From NCBI RefSeq assembly GCF_946998835.1, contig NZ_CAMQAZ010000019.1, forward strand, positions 1-49,711: a stretch of 49,711 nucleotides of DNA, written 5' to 3'. This DNA is from an uncultured Corynebacterium sp. Its GTDB lineage: Bacteria; Actinomycetota; Actinomycetes; Mycobacteriales; Mycobacteriaceae. The position numbers and the translations under genes were made by a program. How positions within the stretch are numbered: position 1 is the first letter of the stretch; each line of letters opens with the position of its first letter. Shown piece by piece: positions 1-7,960 of this stretch. Below the pieces are notes generated by a model, which was not told the origin of the DNA, searched no databases, and saw nothing but the letters and a program-made list of their open reading frames with translations.

Positions 1-531
1 GGCCCGACGAAGATCACTTCGGTGCTGGGCATCATGAAGGCCTACACCACCCGCGTTGGTGCGGGTCCGTTCCCGACGGAGCTGTTCGACAAGTGGGGCG
101 AATACCTGCAGACCACCGGCGGTGAGGTCGGCGTGAACACCGGCCGTAAGCGTCGCTGTGGTTGGTACGACTCGGTGCTGGCTCGCTACGCCGCGCGCGT
201 CAATGGTTTCACGGACCTGTTCATCACCAAGCTGGACGTTCTGACGGGCATCGGCGAGATTCCGATTTGTGTCGCTTACGACGTTGACGGTGTGCGTTAC
301 GACGAAATGCCGCTCACCCAGTCGGAGTTCCACCATGCCGTCCCGATTTACGAGACCATGCCTGCGTGGGACGAGGACATCACCGGCTGCCGCACCTTCG
401 ACGAGCTGCCGGACAAGGCCAAGGACTACCTGAATCGCCTGGAGGAGCTCTCGGGCGCTCGCATTTCTTACATTGGTGTTGGTCCGGGCCGCGACCAGAC
501 CATCGTTGTTCACGACGTGTTGGACAACTAG
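1..531 (+). CDS. purA: Adenylosuccinate synthetase, C-terminal part (5' end outside window)
   Basis: The frame is open from base 1 and ends at TAG 529-531, giving the last 176 residues of PurA. PurA joins IMP and aspartate with GTP in the first committed step of AMP synthesis. Typical C-terminal segments are visible: KAYTTRVGAGPFPTEL near the start, then GRKRRCGWYD (the IMP and base-contacting region), the KLDVLTGI segment, and the conserved end ISYIGVGPGRDQTI. The coding sequence enters from the left, so an internal GTG at 22 is not a start. No strong terminator follows; only a small TTCGG/CCGAA hairpin is seen near 563-574. The identification rests on these long conserved family segments and is secure. 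Confidence 0.97.
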   Translation, partial: GPTKITSVLGIMKAYTTRVGAGPFPTELFDKWGEYLQTTGGEVGVNTGRKRRCGWYDSVLARYAARVNGFTDLFITKLDVLTGIGEIPICVAYDVDGVRYDEMPLTQSEFHHAVPIYETMPAWDEDITGCRTFDELPDKAKDYLNRLEELSGARISYIGVGPGRDQTIVVHDVLDN

Positions 532-730
532 CCTGCCTTTATCGAACTGTTAGATAAAAAATCTTCGGTGCCGAAACGGCTGGCTACTCCAAAAAAAGAA
601 CATTTGCTAGCCACGAGAAGGCTCTGGGAATTGTCAGGTGACACTGGCATCCCAGGGCCATTTTTGTATCGTGGGCCTCACCGCGTAGTCCAACGACAGA
701 AGTCCGAAAGACGGAAGGCGTGTGGTTTTC

Positions 731-1312
731 ATGCAAAACACAGGACACCGAAACACAGGACACCGAGTACAACGACTGGCAAGCTCCGCCGTACTTTCCG
801 GTGCGATGATTTTCTCCGCGGTGGGTGGAGCAATCGCAGCTCCCACGGCGCAGGCGGCACCGGCTTCGGCGCAGGCATCGGCAAAGTCGGATAGCTGTAC
901 CCCGAACCCGGATGCGCCTGAGATTCAGAAGGCTCTGGATAAGGTCAACAAGGAGCGTCCGAATAACCATGATGGATGGAAGTACACTGGCACCTCCAAC
1001 TTCAGTCCCTGCTCCGATTTGAGCTTCGCTCTCGCCGATCAGACCAAGCAGGGCAACGCTCAGTCCTCCACTGTGCTGTTGATGTTCCACAAGGGTGAGT
1101 TCATTGGTACGGATTCCGATCAGACTCAGCACATCAACAAGGTGACACCGACCCCTGATGGCGAGAATATCTCGGTCATCTACCACGACTGGGAAGCGCA
1201 GGAGGCCGCTGGTGCTCCTAACGCTGACGCGGCGAAGTTCACCTCTAATGTTCACTTCTTCTGGAACGGCGACCGCGTCGTTCATGAGGGCAAGATTCCA
1301 GGCGGCGCGTAG
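731..1312 (+). CDS. Secreted LppP/LprE-family protein (paralogue 1)
   Basis: A 193-residue exported protein. The N-terminus is basic and followed by a hydrophobic stretch ending near AAPTAQAAPA, so it looks like a Sec signal peptide with an AxA cleavage site and no lipobox cysteine. The mature part contains GWKYTG, a CSDLSFALA segment and SSTVLLMFHKGEFIGT, which I recognise as the LppP/LprE domain of mycobacterial and corynebacterial cell-envelope proteins; its biochemical role is unknown. Two cysteines in the mature part could form a disulfide. The next gene (1478) carries the same domain, so this is a tandem pair. The start is uncertain: ATG 731 is 12 nt from a GGAAG, while an in-frame GTG at 722 is only 4 nt from it. 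Confidence 0.8.
   Translation: MQNTGHRNTGHRVQRLASSAVLSGAMIFSAVGGAIAAPTAQAAPASAQASAKSDSCTPNPDAPEIQKALDKVNKERPNNHDGWKYTGTSNFSPCSDLSFALADQTKQGNAQSSTVLLMFHKGEFIGTDSDQTQHINKVTPTPDGENISVIYHDWEAQEAAGAPNADAAKFTSNVHFFWNGDRVVHEGKIPGGA
736..765 (+). repeat. Perfect 15-bp tandem duplication in a signal-peptide coding region
   Basis: The unit AAACACAGGACACCG occurs at 736-750 and again at 751-765. It encodes the doubled NTGHR in the basic N-region of the secreted protein starting at 731. The duplication keeps the frame, so it looks like a recent slippage or duplication event. Confidence 0.9.
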
Positions 1313-1477
1313 CCGATTTTCTAGGGGGCTAGTTAAAGCCTCCAGGAATTCCTGAATACCCTCGAGAACTCTTGAAGTTTCCCAAGTAAACTCAATTCAG
1401 AGGCGGGCACGAGAAAGTAGTGTTCCGTCGTAGTTGAGAACTTGAGAAAACTTGAGAGAACAGAAGGTGTTCCAGTT

Positions 1478-2107
1478 ATGAGTGGTCGTTCAGTTCGTCG
1501 AGGGTCGATGCTGGTTAGCGCGGCGGTCGCAGGTGTAGTGGCTTTGTCCGGTTGCTCCACTGATGAGACTGCAGCACCGACTTCCGCTTCTCAAACAGAT
1601 GAAGAAACGACGACCATCACTACGACCACCACTGTCGAAGATGACAGTGAAGATGCAGATACCCCCAATCCGGATGTCGACGACAACGACTCGGATGGGG
1701 GTTCTTCTGCGCCCACTCAGGAAGAGGCTTTCGGCGACGCGATCGCTGACCTGAGCTCAATGGAGGGTGGCAATGGCAGCGGCTGGAAAGTCGCGGACAA
1801 TACGAACTGGGATACCACCAGTGAGCTGACCTTCGCCATGGCAGTGCAAAATGAAATTACTCATTCAACTACATCCAGCGCAGTTCTGCTCTTCCATAAG
1901 GGAAAGTATGTGGGCACGGCCGGTGGCCCACAGACAATTAACTCCGTAGATGGTGATGGCAGCACTGTCACTGTCAATTTCTTCGATGTCAACAAGATGA
2001 TTGAAGAAGGCGGCGCCTTCGCCTTTAAGGACGAGTACAGCGCTCCCGTCACGTACTCCTGGGATGGATCAGGAGTTGCTCAGGAAGGCGAAATTCCGAA
2101 GGCGTAG
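1478..2107 (+). CDS. LppP/LprE-family lipoprotein (paralogue 2)
   Basis: A 209-residue lipoprotein. The signal peptide ends in the lipobox LSGC (cysteine about residue 26). A long Thr/Asp/Glu-rich linker follows, and then the LppP/LprE-like domain with GSGWKVADNTNWD, LTFAMAVQN and SSAVLLFHKGKYVGT. It aligns by eye with the product of the gene just upstream over the whole domain, which implies tandem duplication. Here the anchor is lipid, whereas the upstream copy appears to be freely secreted. ATG 1478 is chosen because AGAAGG lies about 10 nt upstream and the signal peptide begins properly there; a TTG at 1442 is in frame but lacks these. Function unknown, probably cell-envelope associated. 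Confidence 0.82.
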   Translation: MSGRSVRRGSMLVSAAVAGVVALSGCSTDETAAPTSASQTDEETTTITTTTTVEDDSEDADTPNPDVDDNDSDGGSSAPTQEEAFGDAIADLSSMEGGNGSGWKVADNTNWDTTSELTFAMAVQNEITHSTTSSAVLLFHKGKYVGTAGGPQTINSVDGDGSTVTVNFFDVNKMIEEGGAFAFKDEYSAPVTYSWDGSGVAQEGEIPKA

Positions 2108-2179
2108 GGGAGATTAACTGCCGGGTCAGGTCATTCCAGATGCGAGGGTTACTAAGCCGTTCTAAAGTAGTGGCGCACC

Positions 2180-2210
2180 ACACAGATTTCACAAAGATTT
2201 CTGTGTTTTG
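2180..2210 (+). terminator. Probable intrinsic terminator after the second LppP/LprE gene
   Basis: ACACAGA (2180-2186) pairs with TCTGTGT (2200-2206) across a 13-nt loop, and a short T-run follows (2206-2209). The stem is modest, so this is a moderate call. Confidence 0.5.
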
Positions 2211-2293
2211 TAAACCGCCGACACCACGAAACTGACACTAGGTCACCGACATGTGGATGTCGGCGCTACGTCCAAAGAGGAACTACACCGGCT

Positions 2294-3586
2294 ATGTCTT
2301 CCAGCAACTCATCTGACTCAATTTTTGACGAACAATCAGAGCAGAGCGAGCAGCCCCAGAACTCACGCGCCAATGGCACACGCCGCGCAATCGCGGCCAT
2401 TGCTATGGGAGCGTTTGCTGTTTCTCCCATTGCAGCCTGCAGCAATGATGTGGACGATGACGCAGTGCCGTCGTCAAGCGCTGCCAGTGCGGTCAGTGCC
2501 ACTTCGAGTGAAGAGAAGACCTTTGAAAAGCAGCAGGTTGCCGAGCTGAATGCAGCTGCGAATGTGCGCCCGGCCGCGGTAGCGAAGCTGCCGGCGGGCT
2601 TCGACCTGCAGTCGCATCGCGGTGGTCGTGGCCAGTGGACGGAAGAGTCCAAGCAGGCGATGGCCAACTCGCTGGCACTAGGCGTTACGACGCTGGAACT
2701 GGACATCGTCCTGACAAAAGATGGCGTGCCGATGGTCTGGCACGACCCGGAAGTCCAAGATGACAAGTGCTCGGATACCGAGCCTGTGGCGGAGGGGGAT
2801 TCGCAGTTCCCGTACGTCGGCAAGCTCGTGCATGACCTGACCTACGAGCAGGTGCAGACCCTGGTCTGCGACAAGGAACTCGAGGACTTCCCGGATGCAG
2901 AGCCTATTCGGGGCAACAGGATGATGACCCTGCCGGAGCTATTCGAGCTGACCAAGAATAACCAGGACATTCACTTCAACATTGAGACCAAAATCGAGGG
3001 CGAAAAGCGCGGTGACTCCGCAGAACCACAGGAGTTCGTCGATGTAATCCTCGACGAGATTGACCGCGCGGGCGTGGCCGAGCGCGTGATGATTCAGTCC
3101 TTCGATTGGCGCTCGCTGCCACTGGTCGCGGAGCGGAACCCGGAGATTCCGCTGGTCATGCTGTGGGACGAGACCACCTGGAAGAAGGACTCGCCCTGGA
3201 CCGGCGATGTCAACTACGACGAGGTTGACGGCGACATCATCGAGGCCGCCAAGCAGCTCGGCGTGCAGGTGCTCTCGCCAACGCACAGCATTCCGTATGG
3301 CAAGACGCCGTCGGATGCTGGCTACCGCCCAGTCGCCACGCCGGAGCTAATCTCCCGTGCGCATGAGGCCGGCATGAAGGTGGTGCCGTGGACCGTAAAT
3401 GAAAAGGAAACCATGCGCGAGCAAATTGCCGCTGGTGTCGACGGCATCATCACTGACTACCCGACGCGCCTGCGTGAGGTTTTGGCCGAGCTGAACATGC
3501 CACTGCCCGAGCCAGCTCCGGTGGGCGACCCGGTGGGTGAACCGGCGGGTGACCCAGTGGATGACCCGGAAATGGCGACGAATTAG
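2294..3586 (+). CDS. Glycerophosphodiester phosphodiesterase, lipoprotein
   Basis: A 430-residue GDPD-family enzyme expected to hydrolyse glycerophosphodiesters to glycerol-3-phosphate and an alcohol outside the membrane. An unusually long N-region (about 30 residues, acidic and Ser-rich) precedes the hydrophobic segment and the lipobox SPIAAC (Cys49). The GDPD barrel begins with SHRGGRGQWTEES, then LELDIVLTKDGVPMVWHDP, which contain the catalytic His pair and metal-binding Glu/Asp of the family. Further family segments are NIETKI, IQSFDW and the C-terminal WTVNEKETM and GVDGIITDYP. The tail ends in a Pro/Gly/Asp repeat (GDPVGEP type). An AGAGGA about 11 nt before ATG 2294 supports the start. 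Confidence 0.93.
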   Translation: MSSSNSSDSIFDEQSEQSEQPQNSRANGTRRAIAAIAMGAFAVSPIAACSNDVDDDAVPSSSAASAVSATSSEEKTFEKQQVAELNAAANVRPAAVAKLPAGFDLQSHRGGRGQWTEESKQAMANSLALGVTTLELDIVLTKDGVPMVWHDPEVQDDKCSDTEPVAEGDSQFPYVGKLVHDLTYEQVQTLVCDKELEDFPDAEPIRGNRMMTLPELFELTKNNQDIHFNIETKIEGEKRGDSAEPQEFVDVILDEIDRAGVAERVMIQSFDWRSLPLVAERNPEIPLVMLWDETTWKKDSPWTGDVNYDEVDGDIIEAAKQLGVQVLSPTHSIPYGKTPSDAGYRPVATPELISRAHEAGMKVVPWTVNEKETMREQIAAGVDGIITDYPTRLREVLAELNMPLPEPAPVGDPVGEPAGDPVDDPEMATN

Positions 3587-3683
3587 TAAACCTGTCTAGT
3601 ACCAGCAGAAACACGTCGATAACCCTGTAATTGTCCGTGATTATTTGTGCAGGGCGGGGGTGTTTCGTGTCACACTTGACCTT

Positions 3684-4715
3684 ATGACGCGTATGAAAGT
3701 GCTTGCCGACGTTGACACGGGTATCGATGACAGTCTTGCTCTCGTCTACCTCGCGGGGTTGCATACCGCAGGTGAGATTGAGCTGGTGGGCGTGACCTGC
3801 GCAGGTGGTAACACCACTGCGGCGTGGTCCGCCCGTAATACCAAGTACATGCTGAACCTCTGCGGTTGTCCGGAGGTTCCGGTCGTCAGCGGTTTCGAGG
3901 GGCCCGCTGACCGTGAGCTGACCACCACCCCTGAGACACATGGCCCGTACGGGCTGGGCTACAACCTGGCACCACCGGCCGTCATTTACGAACCGGGTCG
4001 CGGTGGTGCGGCAGATCCGCTGACGCTGTGGCGACGAGTCATCGAGCAGGCACGGTCGGCGGGGGAGAAGGTGCACTTGCTGGTCACCGGCCCCATGACG
4101 ACGTATGTAGCCGCATTGAAGAAGTACCCGGAGCTCATGCGGGAACTCGACGGCGTGACCGTCATGGGCGGTGCCGTGGACTATCACGGCAACGTTACTG
4201 AGTTCGCGGAGTGGAATTTCTGGGTTGACCCCACCGCTGTCACTGAGGTCTTCGGCACCGCAGGCGCTGTGGCTGTCGAGCGTCCTGAGGATGCGGTGCG
4301 CAGCATCGCCACTGCCGCCGGTGCGCCGGTGCCGACGCTGGTTCCGCTCAATGTCACCGAGACCATCACCATTAGTGATACTGAGATTGAATCCTGGCGA
4401 GATGCCGGTATGAACTCGGAGCTGTTGCGCGTTCTGCGTCGCTCGCTGAAGTTTTACTTTGAGTTCCACCAGGGTGTCGGAGTCGGTTATAAGGCGCAGG
4501 TCCATGATCTTTTCGCTGCGATGGTGGCCGTCGGTGCGGTAACCGGGGAAGTGGAGAAGATGCGCCTCGTGGGCGTCGATAAGCGAACCTTTGCAGATGA
4601 GCCTGCGCGGCGCGGACAGGTGGTGGAAGATCCTGCCGGTGCGGAGGCGAACGTTGTCGTGGCTGCGGACCGCGAGGCGGCGTTGGCTGAGTTTGCACGG
4701 GTGTTCCCGCGCTAG
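3684..4715 (+). CDS. Inosine-uridine preferring nucleoside hydrolase family protein
   Basis: A 343-residue member of the Ca2+-dependent nucleoside N-ribohydrolases, which split nucleosides into base and ribose in salvage pathways. The N-terminal DVDTGIDDSLAL (residues 9-20) is the family calcium and ribose-binding signature. VTGPMTTYVAAL and VMGGAVDYHGNVTEFAEWNFWVDP match the central motifs, and VHDLFAAMVAV carries the late active-site histidine. Substrate specificity cannot be read from the sequence. The open frame extends to a GTG at 3645, but homology begins just after the ATGs at 3684 and 3693; 3684 is taken, without a clear ribosome-binding site. Its likely purine-salvage role fits purT and the phosphoribosyltransferase a few kb downstream. 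Confidence 0.93.
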   Translation: MTRMKVLADVDTGIDDSLALVYLAGLHTAGEIELVGVTCAGGNTTAAWSARNTKYMLNLCGCPEVPVVSGFEGPADRELTTTPETHGPYGLGYNLAPPAVIYEPGRGGAADPLTLWRRVIEQARSAGEKVHLLVTGPMTTYVAALKKYPELMRELDGVTVMGGAVDYHGNVTEFAEWNFWVDPTAVTEVFGTAGAVAVERPEDAVRSIATAAGAPVPTLVPLNVTETITISDTEIESWRDAGMNSELLRVLRRSLKFYFEFHQGVGVGYKAQVHDLFAAMVAVGAVTGEVEKMRLVGVDKRTFADEPARRGQVVEDPAGAEANVVVAADREAALAEFARVFPR

Positions 4716-4744
4716 TTTCCCTCGCCCCGGCCCCTCGCCCCTTA

Positions 4745-4769
4745 CGGTGAACCGGCCCGCTGTCGTATG
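4745..4769. repeat. Copy A of a 25-nt element also found upstream of purT
   Basis: The 25 bases here match 8954-8978 at 23 of 25 positions; both share CCGCTGTCGTATG at their right end. Copy A lies 30 nt after the nucleoside hydrolase stop and just before a strong terminator hairpin; copy B lies 72 nt before purT. The duplicated unit may be a promoter or operator, because a -10-like TATG sits at the same place in both copies, but a -35 is not convincing. Confidence 0.6.
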
Positions 4770-4797
4770 TCCAGTGGGAACATAGAAAACGAATCGA

Positions 4798-4848
4798 AAC
4801 CGAGTACTTCGTACCCCTTTAACAGGGGGACGTTGGGCTCGGTTTTTT
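4798..4848 (+). terminator. Rho-independent terminator
   Basis: The outer stem AACCGAG (4798-4804) pairs with CTCGGTT (4838-4844). An inner CCCC/GGGG stem (4814-4817 with 4825-4828) folds inside it, and a six-T run follows. It lies about 80 nt after the nucleoside hydrolase stop. Because copy A of the 25-nt element sits just upstream, a short independent transcript ending here is also possible. Confidence 0.8.
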
Positions 4849-5043
4849 GTTGCTTTGACTAGGCGTCAGTCGGTTGTAGGAGTGACTCTAGCAGCGGAAA
4901 GTTCAGAATAACCATACCCATTGCGAGAAGTCGCGAAATAAAAAGTTCGCCAGAGTGAAACCAAGGCTAGGCAAACATCGATACATAAGTTAGCGTTACC
5001 TACGTTCCTTAATCTGCTTTCATTTTCAACAAGGAGTACTCAC
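4849..5043 (+). promoter_or_regulatory. Regulatory region of the zinc-uptake operon with metal-regulator-like boxes
   Basis: No gene is seen here. Two tandem segments resemble the 19-bp DtxR-family operator TTAGGTTAGSCTAACCTAA: 4985-5003 (14 of 19 by hand count, containing GTTAGCGTTACCTA) and 4962-4980 (12 of 19, containing AAGGCTAGGCAAAC). They are 23 bp apart, start to start. Closer to the gene, TCATTTTCAA (5020-5029; TTGAAAATGA on the other strand) looks like one half of an actinobacterial Zur box. AAGGAG at 5031-5036 is the ribosome-binding site for the ZinT-like gene. The region probably binds a metal-dependent repressor, but which one is inference. Confidence 0.4.
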
Positions 5044-5775
5044 ATGCACGCAAAGAAGTTCTCGGCCGTTATCGCGGGCCTGGTCATCACCTCGTCGCTG
5101 ACCCTGGCCGCATGTTCTAATGAAGACACCTCGGACGCAGCTTCGACTGCATCGGAGACCTCGTCGTCGGCAAGCGCAATGGCATCGGAGACCAGCTCGG
5201 AAGCCGCAACCTCGTCTGAGTACGGTGAGGGCGTGACGGAGAGCACCAAGAAGGCATCTCTGTCCGACTGGAACGGTTCTTTCCGCGGCTTCAACTCCTA
5301 CTTTGAGGAGGACTTCGTCAAGAAGGCGATGGGGGAGGCCGCCAAGGAACACGGCGAGACCACCGATGAGATGCGCGCTGAGCTGGACGAAAGCCGTGGC
5401 GCGGACTTTGAGGCGCTGGTTGTCAACGAGGATGAAATCACCTTTGTGAAGTCCGCAAAGGACTTGGATACGCCAAGCGAGAAGCCTGTGAAGTACACCT
5501 TCGACAAGGCTCTCGATGTCAAGACCGACCAGCACGAGTTCACCTGGTTCATTTTCAAGGCCGACGGGGACGCTGACCACGAGTATGTCGCACTGATGCC
5601 GCTGCACGGTGAGGAAGCCCTTGAGCACTTCCACATGCGTTACGGCAATAGCATCGAGGAGATCCTGGACCCGACTAAGCAGGGGCAGTCCGAAGACTGG
5701 TACCCAACCTTCGTCGACCCCAAGACTGCAACCGATGACCAGATCATCGAGTCTGTGGTTCACCACGATCACTAA
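5044..5775 (+). CDS. ZinT-like metal-binding lipoprotein
   Basis: A 243-residue lipoprotein (lipobox LAAC, Cys24) with a Ser/Thr/Glu-rich linker to about residue 60. The globular part starts with SLSDWNGSFRGFNSYFEEDFVKKAM and ends with LMPLHGEEALEHFHMRYGN and DWYPTFV, the two hallmark regions of the ZinT (YodA) lipocalin-like family; HFHMRYG corresponds to the HFHxxFG histidines that bind zinc. ZinT proteins hand periplasmic zinc to ZnuA. Here the gene is followed after 25 nt by a ZnuA-like binding protein and then an ATPase and permease, so a zinc-delivery role is well supported by context. The C-terminus ends in HHDH, a further possible metal site. AAGGAG precedes the ATG at good spacing. 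Confidence 0.87.
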   Translation: MHAKKFSAVIAGLVITSSLTLAACSNEDTSDAASTASETSSSASAMASETSSEAATSSEYGEGVTESTKKASLSDWNGSFRGFNSYFEEDFVKKAMGEAAKEHGETTDEMRAELDESRGADFEALVVNEDEITFVKSAKDLDTPSEKPVKYTFDKALDVKTDQHEFTWFIFKADGDADHEYVALMPLHGEEALEHFHMRYGNSIEEILDPTKQGQSEDWYPTFVDPKTATDDQIIESVVHHDH

Positions 5776-5800
5776 AACACCCGGGACCTAGTTTTCAACG

Positions 5801-7228
5801 ATGCTGAGCAATATTCGACCGCTTTTTGCCGGAATCTCTGACACACCTGACACACTTGTCCGCTCTGCCCGGCGTCTTTTCGTCGTGGTGGTAGGGACTG
5901 TCGCGGCTATCCTTCTAGCTGCGTGTGCCACTACTCCCGCGCAGAATGCAGGCGGTGATACTGCCAGCATCAATGAAACTGCACCATCCGAAGGAAGCTC
6001 GGATGGGCAGCAGCTGGTGTACGGGTCCTTCTACCCAATTGCCGACATCGTTGAAAACGTTGCCGGAGATATGGCGGAGGTTCGCAGTTTCATGCCGGTC
6101 GGCCAAGACCCACACCTGTGGGAGCCGACCCCGAGAGATATTCAGAAGCTCTCCAAGGCAGACTTGCTCGTTGTCAATGGCGCAAACATGGAGCCGTGGC
6201 TACCCCAGGTCAGGGCGGCTGTGCCGAACGTGCCAGTGCTGAATCTCTCCGACTATGTGGAGCTCATTACCTATAAGGGGGCGGCAGCTCTCGGCGAGTT
6301 CCAGTACATGGCAGCGACACCGTTGAAGGCGGGGGAGAAGTACTCCATCGTCTTCGGCCATACCCACGAGAACTCCATGCGGGTGGCGTTCTTCCCGCGG
6401 GAACAGGGCGTCTCCCAAAAGGATCTGGTGGAACGTGGTCGTGCCGCGCTCAGTGAAACCGGTGACACTGTGTCGCAGCAGCGCAACATCGACGTTGAGT
6501 CGGATCGGGCCTACTCCATTGATATGGGGCACGAGTCAGGTGAAGTGACGTTCACAGTGCCTACCGACGGCGACTGGGTATTCGTAGCCGATCGCGTCAG
6601 CGAGGATATTTTGTCCTATGACCTCTACAAGGGGCGTGAACCGCTAAATATGGAGCCGGTTATCGAGGGTGGCTCCGCGGCTACCGACCAGATTTCCTTT
6701 GATCCGCATTCGTGGATGTCGCCAATCAATGCAAAGCGCTACGCCAACGCCATCGCCGAGCGACTAGTAGAAATGCGCCCCGACGACGAGTATGAGATTC
6801 GACGTCAGAAGGGCAAGTTCGTCAGCTCAATCACCACGCTGGAGGCCGAATTCAGGGAGCGGTTCAAGACCGTCTCCCGGCGCGACTTCGTCGTCTCGCA
6901 CAATGCTTTTGGCTACCTCGCGCGAGACTTTGAGCTGACGCAGCACCCGGTGCAGGGGCTGACCTCAACGGATGCGCCATCGCTGCGCTCGCTCATCACC
7001 ACCATCCGTACCGTTCGCACGATGGACATCGAAATCATTTATTACGAGTACGGCCAGGAGGAAAAGTCTGCGAAGACTATCGCGGACGAAGTCGGCGGCC
7101 TCACTTTACCGCTGGCATCGATGGAGTACATGGATCCCTCGATGCTCGAGCAGTCCGAAGAAAGCGGCCACGGATACGTGGATTTCATGCGGATGAACCT
7201 GGAAAACCTGTACGAGTCATTGAAGTAG
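5801..7228 (+). CDS. Zinc/manganese ABC transporter substrate-binding lipoprotein (ZnuA-like) with an inserted segment
   Basis: A 475-residue cluster A-I binding lipoprotein (lipobox LAAC, Cys42). The first lobe has VGQDPHLWEPTPRD (ligand His105) and ADLLVVNGANMEPW. The family motif DPHSWMSP appears only at residues 301-308 (His303), because about 140 residues (roughly 158-296) are inserted between the lobe-1 end (LSDYVELI) and this motif. The inserted part carries GHTHE (His187, His189), an MGHESGEVTFTVP strand pattern and SYDLYKG, and looks like a compact beta-rich domain that I do not recognise. The second lobe keeps VVSHNAFGYLARDF, IIYYEYGQEEKSAK and the usual end. The gene lies in an operon with zinT-like, ATPase and permease genes, which favours zinc. 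Confidence 0.87.
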   Translation: MLSNIRPLFAGISDTPDTLVRSARRLFVVVVGTVAAILLAACATTPAQNAGGDTASINETAPSEGSSDGQQLVYGSFYPIADIVENVAGDMAEVRSFMPVGQDPHLWEPTPRDIQKLSKADLLVVNGANMEPWLPQVRAAVPNVPVLNLSDYVELITYKGAAALGEFQYMAATPLKAGEKYSIVFGHTHENSMRVAFFPREQGVSQKDLVERGRAALSETGDTVSQQRNIDVESDRAYSIDMGHESGEVTFTVPTDGDWVFVADRVSEDILSYDLYKGREPLNMEPVIEGGSAATDQISFDPHSWMSPINAKRYANAIAERLVEMRPDDEYEIRRQKGKFVSSITTLEAEFRERFKTVSRRDFVVSHNAFGYLARDFELTQHPVQGLTSTDAPSLRSLITTIRTVRTMDIEIIYYEYGQEEKSAKTIADEVGGLTLPLASMEYMDPSMLEQSEESGHGYVDFMRMNLENLYESLK

Positions 7229-7246
7229 TTTGTGGGAAAAGTTGTC

Positions 7247-7960
7247 ATGAGCAATAGTCAAGCGCCTGCGGTCCCAATCATTGAGGCCAGTGGTGTCGAG
7301 TTCGCCTACGGTGCCTTCCCCGTCCTGCGCGGTATCAATCTGACGGTCGCGCCGGGCGAGGTGGCCGCCTTCACCGGCGAGAACGGCTGCGGGAAATCGA
7401 CACTGTTAAAGATTCTTATCGGCCAGAACCTCCCGACGTCGGGAAGCGTGCGTTTGTTCGGAGAGGAGACGCTCGCCGGATCCGGTTCCGCCGCCCACGG
7501 AAGACTGCGCGGTGTCGGCTATGTTCCGCAGACGAATGTGGTCAACAAGATTTCGTTTCCCATTACCTCCCGTGAGCTGGTCGTACAGGGCCTTGCTCGC
7601 GATTTCGGTTTCGTGAAGATTCCACGTCGTCGTCACTATGAGCGTGCCGACGAGCTGCTCAATCACATGGGCCTCGGCGAGTTTGCGCGCGTCCCCTTCG
7701 GCGAACTTTCCGGCGGCTTGCAGCAGCGTGTGCTCATTGCCCGTGCGCTTGTCGACGACCCCAGGCTTGTTGTCCTCGATGAGCCGACGGTGGGTGTCGA
7801 CAAGCAGAGCCTGGCTGGCTTTCTTCAGCAGCTGGAGAGTCTGCGGGACGAAAAGGGGCTGACCATCGTCATGGTGAGTCACGAACTGGAAACCGTGACC
7901 AACCACATGCAGGTGGACTCGGTGTACGTGATGAAGGAAGGGCTGCTGTGCCATGCTTGA
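7247..7960 (+). CDS. Metal ABC transporter ATP-binding protein (ZnuC-like)
   Basis: A 237-residue ABC ATPase energising the neighbouring zinc-type importer. Walker A is GENGCGKST, the Q-loop lies in YVPQTN, the signature is LSGGLQQR, Walker B is VVLDEPTVGVD, and the switch His is in MVSHEL. The length fits single-domain metal importers of the ZnuC/MntB family. ATG 7247 is chosen over an in-frame GTG at 7232 because GGGAAAAG sits just upstream and conservation starts after it. The 3' end overlaps the permease start by 8 nt, indicating translational coupling. Confidence 0.93.
   Translation: MSNSQAPAVPIIEASGVEFAYGAFPVLRGINLTVAPGEVAAFTGENGCGKSTLLKILIGQNLPTSGSVRLFGEETLAGSGSAAHGRLRGVGYVPQTNVVNKISFPITSRELVVQGLARDFGFVKIPRRRHYERADELLNHMGLGEFARVPFGELSGGLQQRVLIARALVDDPRLVVLDEPTVGVDKQSLAGFLQQLESLRDEKGLTIVMVSHELETVTNHMQVDSVYVMKEGLLCHA

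Noticed and set aside
1341..1352. Palindrome CAGGAATTCCTG upstream of the second LppP/LprE gene
   Set aside because: A 12-bp palindrome without loop, partner or known regulator match; chance cannot be excluded.
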